The notes below the pieces were generated by a model. The model was given only the letters and a program-made list of their open reading frames with translations. It searched no databases and had not been told where the DNA came from. Shown here one piece after another: positions 26,760 through 36,103 of a stretch of 64,000 nt of DNA. The stretch comes from Lachancea thermotolerans CBS 6340. Taxonomy: Eukaryota > Ascomycota > Saccharomycetes > Saccharomycetales > Saccharomycetaceae. Where the stretch lies: contig NC_013082.1 of NCBI RefSeq assembly GCF_000142805.1, positions 992,001 through 1,056,000 on the forward strand, in the 5' to 3' direction. Made by a program: the position numbers and the translations under genes. Position 1 is the stretch's first letter. The number at the start of each line of letters is the position of its first letter.

Positions 26760-27026
26760 TAGTATACGTGGGGTAGGGCCTGTAACCTTCTAACTTGATA
26801 CCCGAAATGACGCGCGGGGAACTTGATAATTTGTTAAACTTCGTCTGCATTGTTTTTGTTGGGATATCATGTGATATAGATTAATGAAACGTTTCACAAA
26901 CTCAGCATAGTAAATTGCGGACCTTCTGTTCAACTCAGTTCAGCTAATGAAGACCTGCAAAAACCTTTATTAGTTCGCTGTGCTAAATTCTTATATTATA
27001 CATTTCCCTGTTCCTAGACAATTAAA

Positions 27027-30000
27027 CTAGTTTAATCTAAAATCGGTTATTAGTTCTTTCCCAAAAGCTGCGATCTCATTGAAAATAGCTTCCTTGTTCA
27101 AAATAACTTGTTCGTTATCTACAGGTCTGACATTTGCGTCCATATTCACCCTGAACTTTTGAGGGGATTTGAAAGTAGGTTTGATTAATCCGGTAATGAC
27201 GTTCCGGTCACCCTTTTCTCCGCCATTGACACCTGGGTAGCGATGACTAGAGAAAATTATGCTGTTTCTGTATTTCATATTGAGATATTTCACAAGTTGG
27301 AAAGATGGGTCCATTTTTTCGCTCATGTTTGATAAATCTGCAGGGAACGAGTTCTGTGGTTGTTCTAAGTTTTTGAATTCTGCAGCACCCAAGACACCTG
27401 ATGACACCTTCAAAGGTGTTGGCATCATGAGCTCCACTACAAAATCATAGTCCTTTAAAGCGGGAGTGAATAGTAAGTCCACGGTTTGCTTGTTTAGGCC
27501 ATGAGTCCGGATGAGATTTATGGCCACCTTGGCGAGAGCCGTTAGTCTGGTTGCGATAGGGAGAGGGATGTTTCTCGTGTACAAAATTCCGCTAGGGTCA
27601 TTCTTAGACGCAACGAAAAACTGTACGTTCATTCCCTGAGGATCGCTCTTTCTCAGAGATGCAAAGTTGCTCTGAATGCCTTTCATTTGAGGAATAGTAA
27701 AATTGTCTCTGAGGCTATCAGCAACCTTTGAATCAAGTTCGATGCCGTTAGAAAAATTCATGTCGTTACCAACATCGGGTTCGTCGGGCTTTGCGAGATC
27801 CAAAATCAAAGGATCTTCCCTCCAGTTCCATTGACTCAGGAACTTCAGAACCTTCAAGAAGCCATTTTCCACAGATCCTGGAACCAAAAACGGCGCGCAC
27901 TCGACAAACGGTTTCATCGCCAGTAACTCAACTAATTCCTCAGGAATATGTGAGAACAGTAGGTGGCAGTCCAACCATCTCTTGAAAAGCCTGACTACAG
28001 GTGGGTAGAAAGGATAGCTATGGGCAAGGTTCTCCAGAGTGCGATTGTGCCTTATTGATGTAATGTATTTTGAAGTGAATTTTAAAAACACTTTCTCAAG
28101 CTCCGGTTTAAGTTCGTTTCTGGCATTACTGATTGCTCTTAAGTACAGAACCTCATCACGTTCTGTTAAAACCCTGAACTTAAAGCCGTACCCCTCTGGA
28201 GTGAGGACATTAAGTGTTACAATCTCAAGATTGTAAGGAATGGACTCGTCCCTGGCAAAAAAAGTTTTATACTTCGCGTCTGAGAAAACTAATCCTTCTT
28301 GAATTTTGAGTAAAAATGCAGTCTTGGCCTTTTCGAGAGATGTTATTTCATCTGGCCACTTTTGAGATGATTCGAACTCTAGGATAACATCTTGTAAAAA
28401 GTCGGGATTGGAATAGGCATAAGGGACAGGCTGGCAAGTCGAAGTATACCTAAAGGCAGGGCCCACTGGCAAAATAGACTTAATAGAAAGGGGCAGCTCC
28501 AATTTGAACATGGTTTTGTGCAGGAGGTCAAAGGACTTCCTCATATTATAGTAGCTCCCAAGGTTGAGCACTGAAATGCTTGTACTCGCGGGCAAATTAG
28601 GCAATGGAATCAGCTCCTGGAATTGCTTTGAAATATTATCCGAAACCTTGACGTTCTCTGCTAAATGCAATTTGAAAATGTAGCTTAAAATTTGTGAGAT
28701 GACAGGCTCAGAAGACGATGTATTCCATACGCAACAGTGAGTAATTGAGCCATCTTTGAAACGACGAAGAGAAGCTTTTTTCCCCCAAAAATTCTTGAAA
28801 ATTATTGCTTCAGAGTTAAACTCCTCAGAATTCACTGGTCCCTTAATAACCAGTTTTTCACACTCACTTGGATTCACAATTATGTGAATTCTAATATTCA
28901 AAGTACTCGCGTGGCTACTTGGCTTCCTCTTACTGATCGAGAAATAAGTTTTGAAGTTAACGAGTTCAACTTCGAGAATCTTTATTCTATCGCCTAGTGC
29001 GATGTTGGCGACATTCGAGATCTTGTTGACCAGGAAGTTTTCAAAGCTAACGAATTTAATCTTTTCGGTAGGGCCAAACTTTTCTAGTAACAAGGATTGT
29101 GTAGGTATTTCCAATTCGAACGTCATGTCGTATTTGATATCTTGCAACTTGTTTAAATTGGTTAAAAAAATATTCGCGAATTGATCTTTGACCACATCAT
29201 TTAACAAACTAAAGGTCTCACAAGCGAAAAGCCGTAACGCTTGGTATGATGTTACCGACATCTTAGTCAGAATGTTGACTTTAGTTGTTTTGTCAAAAAT
29301 TGTGGGCGTCTGAAATCCCTCAGTGACGTATCTCGAGGTTGGCAGGTTGGTGGCTGTACTTAAATCGGAATAAAACTGCAAGTGACCCTCTGAACACAAA
29401 TCCATGGTAGCCAGATACTTCATCACACCTTTAAAAAGTTGGTAGGATGAAAATCCATGCAATAATATCTTGTTCCCGTTGATGCCACCACCGCATAGCA
29501 AAGCGCTCAGCAAGGTTGCAAATTCAAAACCGCCGAACCCACCGAGCCCCCCGCTATGAGAAGATTTTGAAGAGAAGCCTCTCTGCTTAAGCCACAACTT
29601 GCCAAGCATGCAGGCGTCTTTGAAAGCTTCAGTTTGCTTTTTTGTCTTGTACAGAAATTTCAAGTAGTGTTCATGCGTCGAGGACGAAAGCACGCTAAAG
29701 TTGTAAAGAGGCGTTGAAGTGTCCTTATCTTCTTGCACTCTTATGCAGTTTTTGTTCGGCAGAAGCTTCTTAATTTCGAAGAAGTTGTAAGGGAAGCCCA
29801 CTATAATGTTGATCGAGAAATTTGTCTTGTAAAAGTTGTATTCGGAAGATCCGCCAGGCTTGCACTGAATTTTGAGAATAGGACATAGGGGGTCTCTGTT
29901 GAGGAGGTCGTAACTCAGCTGCAGAAACTCCGTCAAATTTTCCTTGCCAAGGATCACTGACAAATGATGTGTGAAGTACGCCAAGTACACGCTTCTTTTG

Positions 30001-30692
30001 TGTATGCACCGGAAGTTCAAGAAGTCCTTTTTCTCCAAAAGCTCCTCGGGCATTGTAAGAAGAACATCGATAGAGGAGCCCTGGGGGTCATACGTCGCGG
30101 ACTTGAGGGCAAAAGATCCAATGAGTGACACATCAGGCGTCTTGAAGTTAAATTTGTATTGCACTGAAGGGGCTGGCTTGGGATCTGAAAAGGGCACGGA
30201 CACAATCTTGCCTTTGAAGTACGCGTCTACGCCTGAAAGAGTAGTCTCTTCCCACTCTGGAACTTTCTGAATTGTGTCATAAAGCTTGTGTAGAAACTTC
30301 TCGACTTTCAATATGTGAGAATCTTTGAGCTTAATCTGCTGTAAAAGTTCATCAATCTGCAGCTTGAAGATGTTAGACTTGAAAAGCTCCGCAGTGGCCC
30401 TCGCGACTTGAACATCTTGGGCGTTTACTTTTCCCAAACCGCGAGTGTTCTTGCCGGCGTCCTTTCCCTCATCCTCGCTCTCTACCTCTTCTTCCTCATC
30501 TTCCTCCTCTCCACTAACACCTTCATCCCCTGGCCCTCTCTCGACAACGCTTTCTTCACTGGATTCACTGTCTATTTCCTCGCCATTTTCAATTGCTTGG
30601 ATTAGGGCCTTTTTGTGTATGGAAGCTCCTTTGGAGTGCAGCTGATCCTCTTTGTCGATAGTTTCAGACGCGGTTCTCTTCAAAGGAGCCAT
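27027..30692 (-). CDS. UTP22: UTP22, SSU processome / CURI complex protein
   Basis: A 1221-residue Nrap-family nucleolar protein (S. cerevisiae 1237) required for 18S rRNA maturation, and part of the CURI complex with Rrp7, CK2 and Ifh1 that links rRNA processing to ribosomal-protein gene transcription. Nrap domains are visible in order, with nucleotidyltransferase-like folds, for example YDPQGSSIDVLLTMPEELLE, LGKLWLKQRGFSSKSSHSGG, ASLRRFKDGSITHCCVWN, and near the end HLLFSHIPEELVELLAMKPF. The N-terminus (about 40-85) is very acidic. Its promoter has an RRPE-type sequence. Confidence 0.96.
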   Translation of the reverse strand: MAPLKRTASETIDKEDQLHSKGASIHKKALIQAIENGEEIDSESSEESVVERGPGDEGVSGEEEDEEEEVESEDEGKDAGKNTRGLGKVNAQDVQVARATAELFKSNIFKLQIDELLQQIKLKDSHILKVEKFLHKLYDTIQKVPEWEETTLSGVDAYFKGKIVSVPFSDPKPAPSVQYKFNFKTPDVSLIGSFALKSATYDPQGSSIDVLLTMPEELLEKKDFLNFRCIHKRSVYLAYFTHHLSVILGKENLTEFLQLSYDLLNRDPLCPILKIQCKPGGSSEYNFYKTNFSINIIVGFPYNFFEIKKLLPNKNCIRVQEDKDTSTPLYNFSVLSSSTHEHYLKFLYKTKKQTEAFKDACMLGKLWLKQRGFSSKSSHSGGLGGFGGFEFATLLSALLCGGGINGNKILLHGFSSYQLFKGVMKYLATMDLCSEGHLQFYSDLSTATNLPTSRYVTEGFQTPTIFDKTTKVNILTKMSVTSYQALRLFACETFSLLNDVVKDQFANIFLTNLNKLQDIKYDMTFELEIPTQSLLLEKFGPTEKIKFVSFENFLVNKISNVANIALGDRIKILEVELVNFKTYFSISKRKPSSHASTLNIRIHIIVNPSECEKLVIKGPVNSEEFNSEAIIFKNFWGKKASLRRFKDGSITHCCVWNTSSSEPVISQILSYIFKLHLAENVKVSDNISKQFQELIPLPNLPASTSISVLNLGSYYNMRKSFDLLHKTMFKLELPLSIKSILPVGPAFRYTSTCQPVPYAYSNPDFLQDVILEFESSQKWPDEITSLEKAKTAFLLKIQEGLVFSDAKYKTFFARDESIPYNLEIVTLNVLTPEGYGFKFRVLTERDEVLYLRAISNARNELKPELEKVFLKFTSKYITSIRHNRTLENLAHSYPFYPPVVRLFKRWLDCHLLFSHIPEELVELLAMKPFVECAPFLVPGSVENGFLKVLKFLSQWNWREDPLILDLAKPDEPDVGNDMNFSNGIELDSKVADSLRDNFTIPQMKGIQSNFASLRKSDPQGMNVQFFVASKNDPSGILYTRNIPLPIATRLTALAKVAINLIRTHGLNKQTVDLLFTPALKDYDFVVELMMPTPLKVSSGVLGAAEFKNLEQPQNSFPADLSNMSEKMDPSFQLVKYLNMKYRNSIIFSSHRYPGVNGGEKGDRNVITGLIKPTFKSPQKFRVNMDANVRPVDNEQVILNKEAIFNEIAAFGKELITDFRLN

Positions 30693-30852
30693 AATATTCC
30701 GACAAATACCTCGCTGACGTCTCGATCCAAAAGAGAATGCTCTGAGTTCACTAGAGCCTCTCTCGTGTGTCGACTAACAGGTCGTATCTTCCTGATGCCC
30801 AACTAGTTCAACCTTCAAGCTTGATGGCCCATCATTTCATCACACTCAAAAA

Positions 30853-30864
30853 GAAAATTTTTCA
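30853..30864 (-). promoter_or_regulatory. RRPE-like element upstream of UTP22
   Basis: On the minus strand the sequence reads TGAAAAATTTTC, the RRPE core, about 165 bp upstream of the UTP22 ATG. No clear PAC element was seen beside it, unlike the other biogenesis genes here. Confidence 0.55.
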
Positions 30865-30937
30865 GCTGCAGAAGAATTGAGTCCTCCCGTCGTACGAATC
30901 GAGAGAGTCCAATACAGCAACGGTTTACAAAAATTTA

Positions 30938-31009
30938 TGCCACCTGCCAGAATTGAACTAGCGACCTTTGCATTACAAGTGCAACGCTCTACCACTAAGC
31001 TAAGGAGGC
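30938..31009 (-). tRNA. tRNA-Thr (anticodon UGU)
   Basis: A 72-nt intronless cloverleaf. It starts GCCTCCTTAGCTTAGTGG, has anticodon loop CTTGTAA in the stem TTGCA/TGCAA, and T arm CTAGTTCAATTCTGG. It is almost identical to S. cerevisiae tRNA-Thr(UGU). The minus strand runs into a TTTTT terminator just past the 3' end. Confidence 0.95.
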
Positions 31010-31570
31010 GTGTATGAATATTCTCACTTGTTTATTGGTACATGTCGCATTATCAAAAATCCAAGCTATTGTTTAAAGTTATTGGTCTTATATGTTGAAA
31101 GGCTCTTTACCGCGCCTTTAAAAAGGTTCTCAAAACGTCACTTGGTTTTTGCAAGTTTTATGATTAGTTCACCTTCTTTTGAGTTTCTTAGCTTACTAAG
31201 CGCGTTATAATTGTTAATATCATGACCCTAGACACCCGATCATACAATGGCTGAGAAGGGGGTCGGAAACCACGTACATCGAGCAATATCATCTTGAGCG
31301 AGGCAATTTCATGTTTTGAGAAACTGCAGCGCCATCGTAACAACCATTAAAAGGCTTATGGAACCACAGCATCCTTGCCAGTCTCAAGCGACGCTCATGA
31401 AAAAAAAAAAAAAACAAACAAAAAACAAAAAAACAAAAGAACAGCATCATTATGGCGTTCTTTGTGTCCATATAAACAATCGATAATCGTGAACTACATC
31501 CGTTCAATTGAACTGGCATATACTTAAATAGCGGCGAAGCCTATCTATGCTGAAGTCGCGTCACTATTAC
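31010..31570. other. Intergenic region between tRNA-Thr and NNF2
   Basis: About 560 bp, AT-rich. An A-rich tract with scattered C (CAAA and CAAAAA units) covers 31400-31440. The rest has only short ORFs with no recognisable features; the left half contains AT-rich sequence upstream of the tRNA. Confidence 0.4.
31400..31440 (+). repeat. Poly(A)/CAAA low-complexity tract
   Basis: Roughly 40 bases of A interrupted by single C residues, beginning with a run of 15 A. It may be a nucleosome-depleting tract or a decayed A tail; no adjoining element is recognisable. Confidence 0.7.
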
Positions 31571-34102
31571 CTAGAAGTTTCGCACCAAGTTGTGCATAGC
31601 CTCATTCTCCCCTTCAAGCCTACTGATGTCTTGCTCTAACCCTTTGTTTTTCAGCTCAATTTCATTGGCTTCCACAACACGCAGTTCTTCCCGGCGCTCT
31701 CGATCCTGTTTTCTCTGTTGCAAGAATTGCGCCTTCAAATTCTCCATGTCTTCTGTACATTGAGTAACCTCCTTCTTCAACTTTTCTTGCTTCATGCTAA
31801 CCTTATCACGTTTGGACTTGAGCTGCGTGAGCTCTTGCTCAAGCTTTGACAGCTTAGTCGAATACTCCTCTAATTCTATTTCGAGCGTAGTTTGCAGCTT
31901 CCCATACTCCATTTGATTACGCAAGTGTCTATCCTTCTGTTGGAGGTGTTCTCTTTCAACCTGCTGTTCTTGTTCAAGCAGGTCTTTGAGCTCGTCTTCA
32001 AGTTTTGTAAGTTGTGTTTCACTTTGTTGTAGTACAGTTTTCAAGTTGTCCATTTTAAAAGCACTTTTTCCGTCTTGACTAGCGTTTTGAGATATCTTAG
32101 ATTTAAGATGGTCGATTTGCTGCCTTAAAGAAGCCAGCTTTTTGGAAGCTTCCTTCTTGGTTTTCTTCAGTTTCGCGCGCTCTTCAGCCAAGTTGGTATT
32201 TGTTGTCAGCACGGAGTGCTTGAGTGTCAAAAGGGGAGATAGAAACTTCCGATGGTAATACGATGGAAAACTGAAATCCAACGGATCCTTGCTCTCACCA
32301 TTCTTATTGCAAGTCCGGACCATTAAATCTGCGATCAGATAGTCTTCTTCGTTGAAGCGATTGACGAACTGTATGTCATAAGAGCACGAAGGCACAAGCC
32401 CGCTAACGACTGTGTATTCCTCGCCAAGCTTCTCTGAAGTTATAGCAGAAAGAACTTGTGACCATATGACACCGTTAACCAAAACAATAAGTTCTCCTTC
32501 GAACAAGTTCGTAATATGGAAAGTGATTTGGGTGGGTCCTGTATTATAGATGCAAACTCTGTACTCAGGAGCCTGCTTATGAGGTACGAGATGCAGTTGG
32601 TTATAATCGTCTGCAGCAGGCGCTATCAACATCATGCAATCAGTAGAATCTGGACCAGTAAAAACACTGCTATTGAGTACAGTGTTCGAAGAAGTTGGGG
32701 TAATAGTTTGGGCTTCGGTAGCAACTGGCGCCGACGTCGAAGCGGCATCAGTTTCGCCACGTACTTGCTTTCTTTCTAGAGTCATCGTCTTGATGGTAGT
32801 GAATATTGACCACAACGGAGGAATCAGGTGCCGATTTTTCCATTTAAAAAGCTGCATTATGAAATTTTCCAGGTTCGCTGTTGAAATAAAGTAAGCATCT
32901 AGGTTCCTGCCGCTGGGCGCCTTTGATTCGGAGTCCAAATGCACTTCGAAAAAGTGATTTGTGTATGGTATTTCGCCAGGTTCTGAATTGGATTGACTTG
33001 TGACATTCGTGGTCACAGTTTGTTGATTACTTTCAGAGGGCGAGTTTATGGAAAGCTCTGAAATTGTGAACTCTTTGACAAAACTGGAAAATTTAGCCTT
33101 GTGGCCATTTGTGTTGGGATTGGATAAAAGTGGTGGCCCGCTGGAATTTCCTGGATGTAGACAAGAACTTGATCCCGAGGCACTTGGCAACGGCGAAGAC
33201 CCATAGAGTGCAGTACTTTGGGAATTATTTGGGCTCATTGACGTAGATTTGGGAGGACCTGACGAAGTCTGTGCCTTGGATGCAGCTCGGAAATAATATG
33301 GGTTTGTCATGCTTTTGAAAAACTGCGAGAAGACAATGTGAACAGACGCGAAGTAGCAGCAAATCCTTACGTATCTCCTAGACCACTTCACTATCCGCGA
33401 TGCATTTGAAAACATGCAGTCAATGATGGCATAACCACTTGTAAAGACAGGCCATCCCTGGAGAGGTGAGCTCGGTAGGGTCTGCATGGGCAGAAATTGA
33501 AGATTCAAAAGCGAAGAAACTCTATGATAGAAGTTCAATGACAAGCCATAGAGGATAGAGCAAGATGTAGCATAGCTCAGACAATCTCTTGGATCATTAA
33601 TCAACGATGATGCTATGATTGACATAGCCAAATTTTCAATGGGCCTTGCAAAATACTGACCCGCGTAGATTTTAAGTATGCTGGCTACCACAATTTCTAA
33701 AACAAAAAGTGGTGAAATTGTTGAAAGCCTAGTACTTGTGTTTTGTCCACCCGTCGATTTCTCATCCTGTTGCTGCTGAAGCTGTTGGCGGTCAGTGCTT
33801 TGATCCTGGTCAGCCAGTTGTTGCTGTGACTTAGCTGTAGATCCTGTCCTGCAGTCTGTGCGCTTCTGTGCGCTATCAAGCAGCTCTGGCGAGCAGTCTT
33901 TAGACAAAAAGATCTTGATGAAACACGTTGCCAGAAAGAACCTGGACCTAGTTGTGACGATGAAAATAGAGAGGAGGCATAGCGATGCAAAATGGTTAAA
34001 ACTTAAGAACACCACAAGTAATGCTAGGGTATCCTTGAAGTGGTGTTCCTGGATGAACCTGATGGACTGATCAATCTGTGGTTTCTCTTTCTTCCTCGGC
34101 AT
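31571..34102 (-). CDS. NNF2: NNF2, ER/nuclear-envelope-associated coiled-coil protein
   Basis: Ortholog of S. cerevisiae YGR089W (936 aa), reported to interact physically with the RNA Pol II subunit Rpb8; its function is unclear. The first ATG is at 34102 (MPRKKEKPQIDQSIRFIQEH), giving 843 residues. The N-terminal HFKDTLALLVVFLSFNHFAS is nearly the same as in S. cerevisiae and forms the first membrane segment. A conserved membrane-associated block follows (AMSIIASSLINDPRDCLSYA), then a linker rich in Ser and a fibronectin-like part. The last 220 residues form a long coiled coil (EERAKLKKTKKEASKKLASL onward). It is next to UTP22, as in S. cerevisiae. Confidence 0.9.
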   Translation of the reverse strand: MPRKKEKPQIDQSIRFIQEHHFKDTLALLVVFLSFNHFASLCLLSIFIVTTRSRFFLATCFIKIFLSKDCSPELLDSAQKRTDCRTGSTAKSQQQLADQDQSTDRQQLQQQQDEKSTGGQNTSTRLSTISPLFVLEIVVASILKIYAGQYFARPIENLAMSIIASSLINDPRDCLSYATSCSILYGLSLNFYHRVSSLLNLQFLPMQTLPSSPLQGWPVFTSGYAIIDCMFSNASRIVKWSRRYVRICCYFASVHIVFSQFFKSMTNPYYFRAASKAQTSSGPPKSTSMSPNNSQSTALYGSSPLPSASGSSSCLHPGNSSGPPLLSNPNTNGHKAKFSSFVKEFTISELSINSPSESNQQTVTTNVTSQSNSEPGEIPYTNHFFEVHLDSESKAPSGRNLDAYFISTANLENFIMQLFKWKNRHLIPPLWSIFTTIKTMTLERKQVRGETDAASTSAPVATEAQTITPTSSNTVLNSSVFTGPDSTDCMMLIAPAADDYNQLHLVPHKQAPEYRVCIYNTGPTQITFHITNLFEGELIVLVNGVIWSQVLSAITSEKLGEEYTVVSGLVPSCSYDIQFVNRFNEEDYLIADLMVRTCNKNGESKDPLDFSFPSYYHRKFLSPLLTLKHSVLTTNTNLAEERAKLKKTKKEASKKLASLRQQIDHLKSKISQNASQDGKSAFKMDNLKTVLQQSETQLTKLEDELKDLLEQEQQVEREHLQQKDRHLRNQMEYGKLQTTLEIELEEYSTKLSKLEQELTQLKSKRDKVSMKQEKLKKEVTQCTEDMENLKAQFLQQRKQDRERREELRVVEANEIELKNKGLEQDISRLEGENEAMHNLVRNF

Positions 34103-34498
34103 CGGCAACTAAATTGTGGAGAGACGAGGAGGATTTGAAGATTGAACCTATGGCAAACAGCTGTACTTTAAGTGCCGTCTCTAGTCCAGCACCTGGAACT
34201 ATCAAATAGATCGGGTGTATCCAAGAACTCTGTTTATACTAGAACCAAAGATGTATGTATTCCTGAGATATATTCAGTTTTATTTTTCATCAAAACCGCC
34301 GTTGAGTTTTTCGCCTGGGCAATAGTTCTGGAACTATATATAACGGAAACGAGTTTGACAAAGACCGAAATAAGGAGACAACCACGAGCGTAGCTACAAT
34401 AGGATATCGACGTCCCTGGACAGTAGTGTAACTTTTAAATTGCCAATTCACCGTCTTCTCGATTTCAAAAAAAAAAGTTTCTGAGTACCAATAAAAAT
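34103..34498. other. Intergenic region between NNF2 and tRNA-Tyr
   Basis: About 400 bp upstream of NNF2 and downstream of the minus-strand tRNA-Tyr. A TATA-like TATATATAA occurs near 34335. A run of A on the plus strand (34468-34476) lies 22 bp beyond the tRNA 3' end and may act as a backup Pol III terminator. No gene was seen. Confidence 0.4.
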
Positions 34499-34584
34499 TC
34501 TCCCGGGGGCGATTCGAACGCCCGATATCAAGATTTCTGATTAAATTACAGTCTTGCGCCTTAAACCAACTTGGCCACCGAGAG
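34499..34584 (-). tRNA. tRNA-Tyr (anticodon GUA), with 11-nt intron
   Basis: Starts CTCTCGGTGGCCAAGTTGG and ends CGCCCCCGGGAGA. The anticodon loop holds GTA (GACTGTAA) followed by an 11-nt intron just 3' of the anticodon, one base after it as in all nuclear tRNA introns; the exon resumes at ATCTTG. The mature form is 75 nt and matches S. cerevisiae tRNA-Tyr at nearly every position; the S. cerevisiae intron is 14 nt. Confidence 0.95.
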
Positions 34585-35634
34585 GAGATGATATCCACTT
34601 AACAAAACTATAGGGTTATATCAAGCGTTACAAAAGTCTTTCGTTAAGAGAGCCGGGAAAAACAATGGGTGCGATCCAAATGTCGGTATCTGGCAGGAAT
34701 AATAAGCCAAGATGCCTGCTCTTCGGCTTTGCGTGCATTTTTCTTGATTAGCCTTAATGTTTTATTGACGCGCTTCTTAACATGGGCGTTCTAAAATATT
34801 ACAATAATGATTGCAGAACTGTGCGATTATATAGCTTCATGAAATTCAAGGACGATGGTCAAATAAAACCTGGCTCCTTGAGCTTTTATCTGCTTTCTTG
34901 GTGAACTGCGCTTCATTTATCATCAAGGTTTCAAATAGCTTCTCACTGACATTGGGTTTTGGTGCCCTAATGAATAGAGAAGAGAGGATATGAAGCTGCG
35001 GCAAGCTAATGTAAATTAGCACCAAACGGCGCACGACTTAACATTCTATGCGTGCTCCTAAAGCCGGCAGGCACTTCGAAACGACATTGGACTCATTTTT
35101 AAAGCCCGACAACAGTCAGTATAAATCAAAAATAGACCATAGCGGCACTTAGCAAGTCTTCTTAAAAACCCTAACAACACTTCAAAAATCAGCCTTAAAA
35201 GACTTATATTGAAATCTTTATGTTGCGCTCTCGCCACAGTTGTTTCATTCTCGATTGTATCTTCAATCTCCCGTTACTTTCTTTGAGACTTAGCACTAGT
35301 ACATGAACGAACCGAAATTCGTCCTGTACTAAGAACGAAGCAGACTCTGGTTCAAGCCTTGTAAATGCGCACTTAAATTGTATATTTGTTATTAATTGGG
35401 GAATAAACCAGCTCGGTCTCGAGCATCTATTTATTGTAGAATAACAAATATTGATAGGGAATTTTGTATCCACAGAATTCGTGTTTATTTAGTTATGACG
35501 TGTTGCGAGATCTAGTAGGGACTTTGGTGGTTCCTGTATGTTGTATGCTAAGTGATGGGCTACTACAACCATGCCTAGTCTAAGTGCACGGGGCCCAGTT
35601 TTGGAGATTGTATTCAAAGTACGAAAAAAAATCA
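34585..35634. other. 1-kb intergenic region between tRNA-Tyr and tRNA-Leu
   Basis: No recognisable protein gene. Two minus-strand ORFs (62 codons at 34846-35034 and 89 codons at 35204-35473) have no family features I know. A 12-bp stem-loop lies at 35297-35331 (see separate entry). Between the two tRNA genes, a decayed retroelement would be expected, but I could not identify LTR ends. Confidence 0.4.
35297..35331. other. Stem-loop in the tRNA-Tyr/tRNA-Leu interval
   Basis: Outer arms TAGTACA (35297-35303) and TGTACTA (35325-35331) pair over 7 bp, and inner arms ACGAA (35307-35311) and TTCGT (35318-35322) over 5 bp, with a 3/2 internal loop and a 6-base terminal loop. It could belong to an unannotated small RNA. 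I found no snoRNA boxes that settle it. Confidence 0.4.
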
Positions 35635-35719
35635 TGGTGGATGCGAGGTTCGAACTCGCGCGGACAACCGTCCAACAGATCTTAAGTCTGCCGCCTTAGA
35701 CCAACTCGGCCAACCCACC
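35635..35719 (-). tRNA. tRNA-Leu (anticodon UAA)
   Basis: An 85-nt class II tRNA with a long variable arm. It begins GGTGGGTTGGCCGAGTTGG, has the anticodon loop CTTAAGA (UAA), and ends CGCATCCACCA, closely matching S. cerevisiae tRNA-Leu(UAA). The minus strand continues into a TTTTTTTT run 7-8 bases downstream as terminator. There is no intron. Confidence 0.95.
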
Positions 35720-36103
35720 CTTAATGTCCGAAGTGTTCGAACTTGACTCTAAATCACCAATGGAGGTTCCTGAGCTTGCCATTGATCAAGAAGACATCGG
35801 CGTAACATAACTGCAACAGTACAAAATATTCTACGTCCATTATAAGCCAGTCGTGAGGTATTAGAAGGAGTCGCTCAATAAAACTCCGAGGCAACCTCTA
35901 TTATTTCATTTGTTTTTTCAACGCTCTGTGATCTGGCTTCCAGTCGTTTGTTCTGTTGGCTAATTATTTCAAGTTTATGACAAGTCTGCAAACATATTAC
36001 TGAACACACTGAAATTACATGAGTTGAACCTGACATAGACTGAAAATTATTATATCTAAAAAAGTCAGAGCGGCCGTTACCTATAATAAATACGCACTTC
36101 TAT
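35720..36103. other. tRNA-Leu / CTT1 3' intergenic region
   Basis: About 380 bp holding the 5' flank of tRNA-Leu and the CTT1 3' end. I saw no ORF or repeat. Confidence 0.35.

Noticed and set aside
34846-35473. Minus-strand ORFs of 62 and 89 codons between tRNA-Tyr and tRNA-Leu
   Set aside because: No recognisable domains; lengths are within chance for AT-rich DNA.
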